The translations under genes were made by a program, and so were the position numbers. Below are positions 21,907 to 32,941 of a stretch of DNA of 64,000 bases, piece by piece; position 1 is the first letter of the stretch; each line of letters starts with the position of its first letter. The notes under the pieces are model-generated. The model did no database searches. It saw only the letters and a list, made by a program, of their open reading frames with translations, and was not told the DNA's origin. Origin of the DNA: Rhizophlyctis rosea (taxonomy: Eukaryota > Chytridiomycota > Chytridiomycetes > Rhizophlyctidales > Rhizophlyctidaceae); contig JADGJC010000135.1 in NCBI GenBank assembly GCA_027596075.1, positions 40,983-104,982 on the forward strand, written 5' to 3'.

Positions 21907-24414
21907 TTATCCATTTCGCAAGATAGCGGCGACCAAAATAGCTCCCAAACAACTAACCTTCGGTGTGATCTTGATGTCTCCATACGCTTCCTCCTGCTCC
22001 ACATGCACCATATCCCTCGTCTTCAACACCAACAACTCAAAGAACAACTTCACCGCGTCCGTCCGTTTGGCCTAACAAAGACATACCCACGACCAATCAG
22101 CTCCAGTCCTTTCGCACGCACATATGAATCGAAAAGCGCCTTTCCAACAAACCTTCGTAGTCATCTCCTCGAAACTCAACTCCTTCTCCTCCCCATCTTG
22201 CGCATCGAACCTGGTTTGCAAGGTCTTGACCGTCCGCACGGTCGATCGGCTGAACCCGCTGTCGTCCGGTTGGTCCTGCGACTCCTCCTCCGGTTCGAAC
22301 AGAAGACTGGGGGATCCCGTCCCTTCTTCGCGTTCCTCTTCCGGGACGTCCTCCTGCAAAGTCATGTCAAAATCAGTGTTCTGGATGTGACAAGGAATGT
22401 GCAACGTGAACATCAACCCACCCCGTCCGTTCTGCGCTTCTTCTGCAAAGGAACTTCCTGCATCTCCCCCTCCCCTTCCTCACCCTCCCTTTGTGCCTCA
22501 AGCGGCTCCCCAGTTGTGTCGAATGATTCGGGGAGAGCAAAGTCTCCTGCGGCTTGGAATTCTTCTTCAAAGTTCAGGCCGGAGGGACCCGCTTGGTCAA
22601 TGAAGTCCTCTGTATTCAATCTGTCAGCTATGATCGGTCCAAGGACAAATATGTAAAGAACTCACCAGACTCTCTCCTCTCCTGAACCTCAGCCGCCTTC
22701 CTCTTCCTAGGAGATGGTTCTTCCTGCTCTGGGACTTCCTGAGCCCTTTGGCGATGACGACGGCGCGGCCTGAACTCCAACAAGTGTCGGAATTGCTTGG
22801 GGACGTCGAGGCGGTCGACACTGAAGAAGTAGGCGGCGCCTTGTTTGCGAATATCCATCAGCTTTTGCAGCTTGCGCGATGCAGGGACGAAACGTTGCTA
22901 TACCCAGTACACGGTCAGTGTTCAGCGTCTTGAATGAGGGCAGTGCCAGATTGTCGGATCAATCATTACCTCTTCTGTGATGTCAGATGTGTCCTCAATT
23001 TGCTTCTTCATGAACTCGGTAGAAAGCTCCGTCTCCTCATCCACAAGCCTTCGCTTACGGGACGCTTTCTGTTTCCTCTCTTCTCGTTGGCGTTGAGCTT
23101 GTTGTTGAGGGCCGTTGTCGTTGTCAACATCTGGAGCTTCTGCTCCGGTTGGGTTTGCCTGGATATCATCTGGGACTTGGAAAGACTCATTTCCGATGTC
23201 TCCTACAGTGTTGATCATGTTAGCTAATTAGCATGGGTCCTGAGGATACATGTAAACAAACCTGGCAATTCAGGAAGATCCAGTGGTTGATCGCCTTCCT
23301 CGTGCTGCCTGTCAAATGAGAACAGTTCATAAACAACTCGCTTGTTACAATCCACCTCTCGCAACTTACCTGTCCAGATCCATGAAGTCCAAAGGCTTGT
23401 CCAAATTCAGGCCGATGTCATCTCCACCTGGAGGACCCAGAGACGGGTCTTCTTGTTCCATCCCCAACCCCAGATCTCCAACACCCAAATCCAGAGAGAG
23501 CCTCTTGTCGGTAGCAAAAGATGGCTCGTCGGTCATGCTCATACTGTCACGGGTTCCGGGCGAAAATGGTCGCGCCCCAGCGGCGTCACGGCCCACTTCG
23601 ATTTCCATTGAATCCTCAGCCGACGGTTGGTCCAACCCGGAAGGACCCGGTTCGTCCAATCCGAGGTTGAGTGACCAAGCTCCTCCTTCTTCCTCCTGCG
23701 AATCTTGGATTCCGAAAATATCTCGAAGCGGTTCCTCCTGTTCTTGTTCAAGCAGGAATGATCCTTGTTCCGATGACAGGGTGGTGTCTTGCGAGCGCAA
23801 CGACCCTGACAATGCTTGTTCCGTGCTTTGTGCCAAGAAGCTCCTACAAAATCGATAGTTTGAGCAGGATACATTTTGATAGACTCGAACTTTCCCACTG
23901 CTTACCGCAAGTCGAAAGAAGGCTCAGGGAGCAAGATGTCCAATTCGGTCATGGCATCTGGCAGAGTGATTGCATTGGCATTTGCAATGGCGTGTTCCGT
24001 TGGCATGTTCACATCGCCAGGTCGGAAAGCCTGTATGGAAAGGGTCAGCGAAACGCCCGAATATGTATTTTCGGATAATAGACGATATACCATTTTGATT
24101 TTCATCAAAGCTTCATTGCAATCCTCAAGCAAGTATCGAGCCTTTCGCGAGTAGATTTTGACAACACCCAGAAGCAGCTGACCCGTCAAACGGAGCGCAA
24201 GGGGTTGTTGTCCATCTCTGACGATTTGACCTGTACTCAAATTTCAATACGCGCAACCAGGCGACGGAAGCTGACGGGAAATAAACATACCGACAGCGCC
24301 TTCGATGTTCGTTTGCAATGTCTGCGTCTTGCTCAGCTTCCGTTCCCAGTGCGCAGCCAGCCATACTTTGGCCAGCGCCCCTTTCTTCAATAGTATGTTT
24401 TCGGAGTAGAACAT
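21907..24414 (-). CDS. rad21: Cohesin kleisin subunit Rad21/Scc1
   Basis: Kleisin that closes the cohesin ring by joining Smc1 and Smc3, holding sister chromatids together. Start ATG 24414 gives [20 protein letters not shown] and [20 protein letters not shown], the highly conserved N-terminal helix that binds Smc3. The next exon has [20 protein letters not shown] and [17 protein letters not shown]. The middle is long, acidic and disordered, with repeated [16 protein letters not shown] pieces and basic patches ([21 protein letters not shown]). The C-terminal winged helix that binds Smc1 reads [20 protein letters not shown] then [12 protein letters not shown] and ends [11 protein letters not shown] at TAA 21907-21909. 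About nine exons and roughly 650 residues. Separase sites could not be assigned with confidence. Confidence 0.93.
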
Positions 24415-25841
24415 TTGGCTTTTCCAAAAGAGGGTGGGAGTGAGTGTTCGATCCCAGCCGCACGCGAGGTGCTCCCTTGGTACCGCTCTAGCTGATCGCG
24501 AAAGGGTTTTGATCAACGTTGAGCTACTCCACTGGAAGAAGTATACGGAGTGAGGACCAGTGTAAGTCAAGCAGGGGTGGATATAGGTAGAATGATGGAA
24601 GTGGTGTAAGTCAAATGAGTTGCCCTCTGCGGTGTGTGTGAAGGTGGTCCACCATTTGCTGCAGCTTCGTCCGGACTGGTGATCGCGTCACAGATGATAC
24701 CCCAATATCGCTTTTTCGGGAATGATTGGACATGACGATCTGACCCTCTTCTGGCTTGATTCTTGTCCATGTCCTGTTCTTGTTTTTGACCACTCACTTT
24801 CCTCATCAGGTTGCCGCTTGCTCGTGCTGCAAATTTACACCAGCGGCCACGAGCGCTCTGAGGGTCAACGCAGTGGTGGGGAATCTTTCAAGCTTCTCTG
24901 TCTTGCTAGCTGGGCTGACAGGGTTAGATTTCCAATTTCGGTGGGACTGCACTCTACCGTGACAAGTGCGGGGTACAATAGCACTTGCGCAAGTGGGAAA
25001 ACGAGCAGACTATCCGCTTTGGCTGGCCGATGCGATTACCGCTTGCGAAATGCCCTTTTTGGCTTGTTTTGGGGCCGGACACTGAAAGGGTTCGTCCCTC
25101 TAGTGGATCGGTCTCCACTCACTTTCTCTTCAAGTTCCGTCTTGCTATTCTTCATCGCAAAGTTTGCTGGTTGTGCTGTTGGGTACACTAGGTCCCGCGC
25201 ATCGTGCGCCCTTTTTCTCTGTCGATTTGTTTTTGTCTTTTCTGCTGTTTAATGCGCGGTGGGGTCTTTCAAGGTGGGCAAGTGAAACCACCGGGGCTTC
25301 GACTCAAGACTCCGATGAGTCTGAAGCAATAGGACACGGGCAAATTCAGGCGTCGTTTGTTGCCAGTGCCCTCCATCCTCTTCTTGGGCATCCTGTGGTA
25401 GGGAATAGGCGGAGACTTGCACATGCCCACGAATAAAAGTCTACAACCAAGACGCGCCTTAGCGGCCGTCTTGTCAAGAAGAAACTCCCGGTTACTCCAA
25501 GAACACCACCGACGAATATGGTGACTGTTTGCGGTGTTGTAATAATGAACCGGGTGGCTCCGCCAGGAATTGATGTCACCAATGCGGGAAACGCCAACAC
25601 CAAATACCAATCGGCGGCGCCGATATAGCAAGCGGATCACCCCATTGTGAGATATCCACTATCCCAGCTCTGAACACACCTTCTCTCACATTCCAAACCA
25701 ACGTATCCAATCGTGTATTTACAGTTAACAGGATTTGACATATTCCCATCAGATATACCCAATGCGTTCGTGCAGACTTCCTTTCGTCACTCCCTCATTC
25801 CACCTTCTCATGCTAAATGTCCCACTCGAAGTGCCATTTCA
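24415..25841. other. 1.4 kb spacer between Rad21 and the GTPase gene
   Basis: It lies upstream of rad21 and downstream of the GTPase gene. A minus-strand ATG frame at 24806-24567 (79 codons, starting MRKVSGQKQEQDMDKNQ) could be a small gene or exon. Another minus-strand frame near 25620-25346 has a hydrophobic stretch (TIFVGGVLGVTGSFFL) but no ATG. Neither has enough support to be called. Confidence 0.4.
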
Positions 25842-26906
25842 TCAATACTCCAGGATAGGTGCGCCAATCTCCTCAATGCAAGGAATGTTGCACTTCAAGT
25901 CGAACGCTCGGCTGAGGACGATTTTGAAGATCTTTTGGACGTTGATGGAGTGTGATGTCGAGCAGAATATGAGTGGGGCTTTCATTGCTTTTGCGAATTT
26001 CCGGGCCTAATGTCATTTTTTGATCAGAACGGTAGACTTTCAAAAGATTTCAGCGGTGACCGTGGGCATGCTACCTGTTTGGTAATCTCCTCTTGTTCCT
26101 CCCGGGGAAAGTTTGCGAAGTGGTCGTATTTTGTTCCGATGAGGAATGGGACTGCCGTCTTCATGAGAAAATCGATGAGCATGACTTGATGAATCCGTCT
26201 TGAGACACACGAATCTTACTTTGTTGAACCCTCTTGCTTGCCGATACCATTCCTTTATACTATTTAGAGTAGACTTTCGAGAAAGGTCGAACATGAACAG
26301 AATGGCCACTGCGTCATTGCAGACTAATGGAAGCATGTTGACGAATTCTCGCTGCCCTGTTCAGAATGGTCCAGCTATGAATGAATGCCGTAAGACGTCT
26401 CGTCATTCTTAGCATACCTCCCAGATCCCAGATACTAAACGTGATTTCCGTTGCCCTAATTGAGATTGTTTTTTCCATGAAGTTGACACCTGGATAGGCG
26501 ACTGCTTCAGTGACCCTGAAAACACCTTTCAGCACCCGGCCATACTGTACCCAGTGTTTGAATGTAGTCTTCGTCAAACGATCCTTCCACGTATTTGACC
26601 ATCAGACTGGTTTTGCCAATCTGACTGTCCCCCACCATCCCAACCTTGATGACTACACTGTATGGGAAATATTGCGTATTTGTTAGTCAAAAGATAGCGT
26701 GGGAAAGTTTCAGGGTGCAAGGTAACTGAGGTAACATGTAAGGCAAGGGCATTCCGAAACCCCAGAGCGTCACCGATTGCGACAGCCGAAATGCAGATAC
26801 CCTCCAAACACACCGCATGATTAAAATATAACCCTCCCCAAACTCACTTATTTTTCACCGGTGGGTTCGCGGACGAACTTGGTGTTGAGGCTCCAGTGTT
26901 GCTCAT
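25842..26906 (-). CDS. spg1: Septation/mitotic-exit GTPase Spg1/Tem1
   Basis: Ras-superfamily GTPase that heads the SIN/MEN pathway driving septation and mitotic exit. Start ATG 26906 ([19 protein letters not shown]). The next exon has [20 protein letters not shown] (G1 P-loop) and [20 protein letters not shown], the characteristic Spg1/Tem1 switch I. Then SIWDLGG (G3, with DLGG in place of DTAG, as is typical of this subfamily), [29 protein letters not shown] (G4 region TKYD), and ILFCST-type G5 ([18 protein letters not shown]). It ends GAPILEY at TGA 25842-25844. Six exons, about 220 residues, complete. No C-terminal CAAX box, as expected for this branch. Confidence 0.92.
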
Positions 26907-28993
26907 GGCGCAGTGGAGATGGTGAATGTTATGAACGCGATGAGCAGATGACTGGCACGTTGTTTCACGATATGCTATTGCGTTTGGTGTAGTGGGTGGG
27001 ATGGCGGATACCCCTGTACGGAGATGAGCAGATCGTGGGAGGCAGCGCTGTTCAGGGTCAACAGTCCAAAAGTTGGAGGAGGCGCGTTTCTAGAGTCCAG
27101 GATGATGAAGTCGATGGCTAAGCACCTCTTGGCGCTGGCTAGGGTTACGTAAGCAAGATCATAAGACAGATGGTGGATCTTCGAGTTCTCCTGTGCTATC
27201 CACCGTGGACTTCTTTCCATCATTCCCCATCTTGCTTCGACACCCCTGTTTTGCTTGCCTATCACCTCTCCACCTACACCTCTCCCATATTGCGTATGTG
27301 CAACTGCGACGTGAATCTCAAGATTTCTTGATATCCCTCCCATTGACTGCCTCAACCCAACTTTCAACCAACTTGGTGATTTTCATTGCGCCGCGCAAAC
27401 ATTAGGACCACTTCAAGCTTCATCCAGCCAAAGCCGAGAAGGATTTGAAATGATATTTCACTCCGTGGGTTTGAACATCATAGAGTTCAGAGGACTACAT
27501 GCTTTGCACACACACACATCCGCGGTGCAACATGTTAAAGTTTTGAGGATGTGGCCGAAAATGTCCATCCATCCCTTTCAGGCCACGCGGCCTAGAGTTT
27601 GTACCGTTTGCTCATGAGTAAGTGTGGGGCTTGAGCTGCGCTTACATGCTGCATGGCAGACGAATCAGGATGGCTTTGAGACTCACGATTTGTGGGGATG
27701 CTGCAGCGAAGGCAGATGTCACAGACAGTGCGACATGCAACCGCCAATGATCGACCTCAGCATATCTAAAATGTTGCCAATGTGTTCAGTTTCGCTGTCC
27801 TAGTGCAAGCATACCATGACTTGAGGGATTACTGAGTAGCTGGCAGTGATGGCATATCGGCAAATACACAGAACGGACGGAGCGCTCCGGTTCATGACCT
27901 TTCTCCATCTTGATGATGGCTCCAGTCAACGTGTTGCAGATGCATTCTCAACTCCAACCTGCAAATTCCATAAATCAACTTTTTTGTAAAGAAATGATTG
28001 TTACAGGAAAGGGAGGCAAAGGGTGTGGAGGAAAGGAGACCTTCCGGCGGAGGGTTCAAAGACAAATGATGACGCGTTCCAACAAGTGGCGACAACTCAA
28101 AAAATAAAGTATGTGAGCCACCCCGAAAAAGTTCACGCTCGCGTGCCAACCACGCGGGCGAGGCCCAAACTAAAAATGCGAGGCGCGGCGGTAAAATATA
28201 TACCCCACTGTGGTGAGAAGGATGGGCTCCACAAATATGGGTCCTATTTTCGAAAAACATTCCTTTCTGAGGAATGTCGCGTTACCCCATGTGGGACGAA
28301 TTTGAGTATCACTCCGTGTGATCCCCACACCAACTTCTCGTTGATGAAGGGAAGTGGTGGCGGGCAAGCCACATGCGCCACAAAATTTTGGCCCGCTTCG
28401 TCCCACCTTGCTCACCCCCAACTGCCAAGCAAAGGGATGCTCGTCCCACCATCACACCATGACACCGCCGACCAGTGTAACCTCGGGGCGACCCGCATTC
28501 AAAGTTGCACGTTGCACTGACGGCAGTTGGCCTTTTGCCACAACTGATCGGGACCTCTGCTGGTGAAAATTGTGCGATACGGCCGGCTATTTGCACACCT
28601 GGAGCCACTGTCTCCAACTCATGGCACTCCTCCTACGGGACGAAAAGGATGTGGGGATGGGTGAAGCTGGAATCACTGGGTCGCTGACGACACTCTACAA
28701 CCCAATTCGGAAGCGCAGTGAGCGGGATGGTCATGGGGTATCGCCATCTTATGCGGATTCATCAATACAGTGAATGCCCAACCATGTGCCAGAAACTAGT
28801 CGTTCCCATATGTTGGAGGCAGTTGCGGCCCATATTGCCCTTCCCCTTGTTCGCCATGACAATAAATAGGATTGGGCGGATGAATTGTCCCTTCTGTTAG
28901 TTTAGTTCCCGCTTCGAGTTCTTGACCCGTCGGTGCTAAACAACCTCTGCTCTTGTCGCAAGAGAGAGGATACTTCTATCCATTCTCGCAAAC
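26907..28993. other. 2.1 kb gene-poor stretch upstream of cellobiose dehydrogenase
   Basis: Contains the 5' flanks of the GTPase gene (-) and the dehydrogenase (+). The frames are short, mostly begin with non-ATG codons and show no conserved motif. One perfect hairpin, ACATTCCT-TTCTG-AGGAATGT, lies at 28257-28277. I see no RNA gene. Confidence 0.5.
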
Positions 28994-31900
28994 ATGTTCG
29001 GGAAGACTACCCTTGGGGTGTCTGCCCTCCTTTTGGCTGGTGAGTTTGGCTGCTTCGTACGTCGCATGCTGCTGTGAACATATCATCCTCATCACCATAC
29101 ATCTCCATAGTCTCGCAATTGGTCAGCGGTCAACAAGCCGTGTCCAACACCAACACTCGGACTGGAATCACTGCTCAACGCCTCCTCCTTCCCTCCATCA
29201 AATACTCTTTCGCCGCTGCCATTCCCGACCAGACCGCATACCCCAATGAATTCATCGGTGAACTTGTAAGTTGTTGCGCAGTGAAAGCAGTGACTTTTTC
29301 AAGGTCGAAAACTGACATGCAGCTGTTCGTTAGACTGCTCCCATCAACATCGGATGGAGTGCCGTTACTATCGGTGGTGGAATGGTCAACACCTTGATCT
29401 TCTTCACCTTCCCCGATGGAAACAACATCCGCACGTCCTTCCGTATCGCCGAGGGTTACATTGAGCCTGAGATCTTCACGTCTTCTGGTCCCAAGTACAC
29501 CATCCTCGACAACTATGTCAACTCTACCCACTACCAGGTCACCTTCCTTTGCCAAAACTGCGGGTCCTGGAGCAACAAAATGTCTTCCGGCGACACTGCT
29601 TCCGGCACCGCTGGGTTGACCTCTGAATTCGGAGTTTGGGGTTACGCTCAATCCTCCACTGCCGTTCCCGACAAGTCCAACGCCAACGTCTTGGGCATCA
29701 CTCAACACGACAACAACATGTTCGGTCAATACGGGTTGAACATCACTGCCTCCAAACTGGGCGCTCCCTCTGCTAGCTACGCCAAGTGGCGTGCTTTGAG
29801 GCCCGCTGGCTCCACCACCACAACCACCACCAGGACTTCTACTACTACGACCACTACCAAAGTCACCACAACCACCACGACAACGACCCGCCCCATCACC
29901 CAGACCGCTACTCCTACTGGTACCTACGATTACATTATCATCGGTGGAGGCGCTGGTGGTCAAGTCATGGCCGACCGTCTCTCCGAAGCTGGCAAACAGG
30001 TCCTCCTTCTTGAGCGTGGCCAGCCGTCTACCTGGGCTCACGGCGGTCGGGACGGTCCTGAGTGGACTACTCAAGGACAATTGACCCGTTACGATGTCCC
30101 AGGTTTGTGTAACGAGATCTGGGCCAACTCGTCTGGTATTGCTTGCCCCGACTACGACAACATGGCCGGTTGCGTCCTTGGTGGTGGTACTGCGATTAAC
30201 GCCGGTCTCTTCTGGAAGCCCAACCGTTACGATTTCGACCAATTCCCTAGCGGCTGGCAAGGCAATGACATCCAGAGCTCCATCCAAAAGGTGTTTAGCA
30301 AGATTCCCAGTGCTCAGGCCACTTCTCAGGACGGAAAGTACTACTATGATGAGGTAATGTATCCCACAGTGATTCTCCGTTGTCGGGATGATAGTCTCTA
30401 ACCATAGCGCCTGTGCAGCTCCACAACACTGTTGCTCCTTACCTTTCTTCCTCCGGCTTCACTGAAGTCAACGCCAACTCTGTGCCCGACACGAAGAATA
30501 TGACCTTCAACCGTCCTCCCTTCATGTTCATCAAGGGTGAACGCGGAGGGCCCCTCGCCACCTACATGTTGACTGCCCGCAGCCGCTCCAACTTCAAGAT
30601 TTGGTTTAACACCATGGCCGAACGTGTTTCCCGTTCTGGGAGCCAGGCTACAGGTGTCGACATCGTTCCCACTGCCAACGGCGGTTACGGAGGCAACGTC
30701 AAGTTGAATGCTGGTGGTCGTGTCATCTTGTCTGCTGGTGCATTCGGTTCCCCCAAGGTCCTCTGGAGGTCCGGTATCGGGTCCACAGACATGCTCCAGG
30801 TCGTAGCAGCTGCGGAGGGTAGCAAGATGGTCGCTCAATCCCAATGGATCAACTTGCCCGTCGGTTACAACTTGATGGACCACACCAACACCGACATGGT
30901 CTTTGAGCACGACAACATCGTCCCCTACGACTTCTATGCCGCCTGGGACAACCCGATCCTCGCCGACAAGAACGCCTACCTCAACTCCCGCTCTGGTGTC
31001 CTCGCCACGGCCGCCCCAGCCATCTCACTCGCGATGCACCATTACGTCAAGGTAAGGGAACATGGTAAACTATCAAATTCCATCATAAACTAACAGATCT
31101 TTTACTACATCAAGGGCACCGACGGTATCCAACGTGGTTTCCAATGGACTGGTCGTGACGAAGGTTCCCTCGGTTGGTCTTCCAACACCTCTGTCACTCT
31201 TTCCCAATACTTGGGTACCGGTAAGACCTCCCGTGGTCGCCTCACCATCACCAGCAACCTTCGCACCGTCGTCTCTACTCCCCCATGGGCCCAGACTGCA
31301 GCTGACGTTCAAGCCATTGCTGACGGCTTGTCCGTTGTCTACAAGGCTTTGAGCAAGCTCCCCGGCATCCGCTGGATCTACCCTTCGCCCGGCGCATCTG
31401 ACTCCGATATTCTCAACTACGTAAAGACCTACGCTGCTGGCCGTGGCACCAACCACTGGATGGGATCCTGCAAGATGGGCACCGATGACGGTCGCCAGCT
31501 CGGTGGTACCTCTGGTTCTGTCGTTGACCTCAACACCAAGGTCTACGGAATGGACAACTTGTTCGTTGTTGACGCCTCCATCGTCCCCAAAATGATCTTG
31601 ACCAACCCTACCGCGCCCCTATTGACGATCGCTGAGCAGGCTGTTGTCAAGATCTTGGCCCTCAGCTCCTCCACCACGACCACCACCACCACCCGTCTGA
31701 CGACCACCACTGCTGGAACGTGTGGGACCGTCACTGTTGCCGGCAGCACTGTTTACCGGACTGTCACTCCCAACCCTGTTACGGTTACCGTAACCCCCGG
31801 TCAAACCACCCGCACGACCACTACCACCCGCCCTATCACCACTACCACCACCTCCCGCACCTCTACCACTACTACTCAATCTTCCTCTAACTGCGCGGCT

Positions 31901-32002
31901 AAATACGGACAGTGTGGCGGGACCGGATGGACTGGCGCTACGTGCTGTCAATCGGGCTCGACTTGCACGGTCTCCAACCAATATTACTCCCAATGTTTGT
32001 AA
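28994..32002 (+). CDS. cdh: Cellobiose dehydrogenase with AA8 cytochrome, AA3 flavodomain and CBM1
   Basis: Secreted flavocytochrome that oxidises cellobiose and passes electrons through its haem to lytic polysaccharide monooxygenases. Five exons: 28994-29039, 29111-29265, 29334-30353, 30419-31051 and 31097-32002, about 919 residues. The signal peptide starts [15 protein letters not shown]. The AA8 domain has [20 protein letters not shown] (Met haem ligand) and [16 protein letters not shown] (His ligand). A Thr-rich linker leads to the FAD domain [20 protein letters not shown] with [17 protein letters not shown]. The catalytic His is in [13 protein letters not shown] and the partner Asn in [17 protein letters not shown] second Thr-rich linker ends in CBM1 ([15 protein letters not shown] ... 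YYSQCL). Codons favour C in third position more than in neighbouring genes, suggesting high expression. It appears intact. Confidence 0.96.
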
Positions 32003-32941
32003 ATAACAGATCCCTTGCATCTGTTGCGATGGAGCTTCTGACCAGGTCTTGATGGCCATGGGTAACTAGACTAGTTAGCTCCCCCACTGCGTGATATTCC
32101 CCTTTACCTTCTTGTGTGCAAGTTTTATATAGCGGAAAGGAGGAGTCGCAGAGACGTTAATCCACCTTGTAGCGATGTAGATCATAAGCGTTTGCTTTCA
32201 ATAAATGAGGCTGGTTCTCATTACGCTGTAATATGTTTGGTTGAGTCGCTGCTGTGGTTGATTTGATTCAAAGTTGATGTCACACAGTCTGGTGGTCACA
32301 GATGACGGCTATGAAGACCGTAGTGTGACTTATGTCCATTTTATACGTTATGACTTCTGATATGTTGGGAACACCTTGCGGAAATGGCGTCTCTACATTC
32401 CCCACTACCAATCAATTGAAACTAGGTGGAGGCCGTTCCGACGGCAAATGTTCGGACTGGAGCATGAGGGCCCACAACCAACACCGAAAGGATCGGAAAC
32501 CACGTCCCGCGCACACCACTTTCACCCGCCAAACGGATAATTTCGAAAGTATCTCAGCTAATCACATTACCGACGGTCAATTGGACGTCTTACCCATTCC
32601 GACGGGGGTCAGATTGGCATCCACCGCATCCAATGGGAAGCACTGGGCTTTTGACCTTCATCGTTTACTATGGCAAACCTATCCTGCGACATGTTCCGAA
32701 CGTGCTGCAAAAACGCTGTTGAGGGCGACGGCCATTTGAGGACAACAGCCATCTTCCACTCTTCCTTGACTTGCGGACCACCATTCATTGAGCTCTTTTA
32801 GCTGTGCTGACCAACCAACAACTTCATTAACTATTTAACAACATAAAAACATTTTTAGGGGTGTAATGAGACTACTATACAGTTCCATACTTATTGGACG
32901 CAACCAGCGTATTTCGTTCTTTCCTCTGCAAGGTCTCGACG
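32003..32941. other. Convergent spacer
   Basis: Between the dehydrogenase stop and the end of the WD40 gene. An ATG frame at 32332-32739 (135 codons) has no recognisable motif, no splice context and no low-complexity clue; it is not called as a gene. Confidence 0.4.

Noticed and set aside
24722..25252. Plus-strand open frame of 176 codons
   Set aside because: No motif, no splice context and Ser/Phe/Cys-rich random-looking composition in a spacer.
26975..27367. Minus-strand frame of 130 codons beside the GTPase gene
   Set aside because: It opens at a TTG codon, not ATG, and matches nothing recognisable.
28257..28277. Perfect hairpin ACATTCCT-TTCTG-AGGAATGT as an operator
   Set aside because: A single 8-bp stem can arise by chance and no second copy or family is seen.
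28023..28520. 165-codon plus-strand frame upstream of the dehydrogenase
   Set aside because: No motif and no support; the region reads as promoter and spacer.
32332..32739. 135-codon plus-strand frame after the dehydrogenase
   Set aside because: It starts with ATG but has no recognisable domain or composition bias; likely chance.
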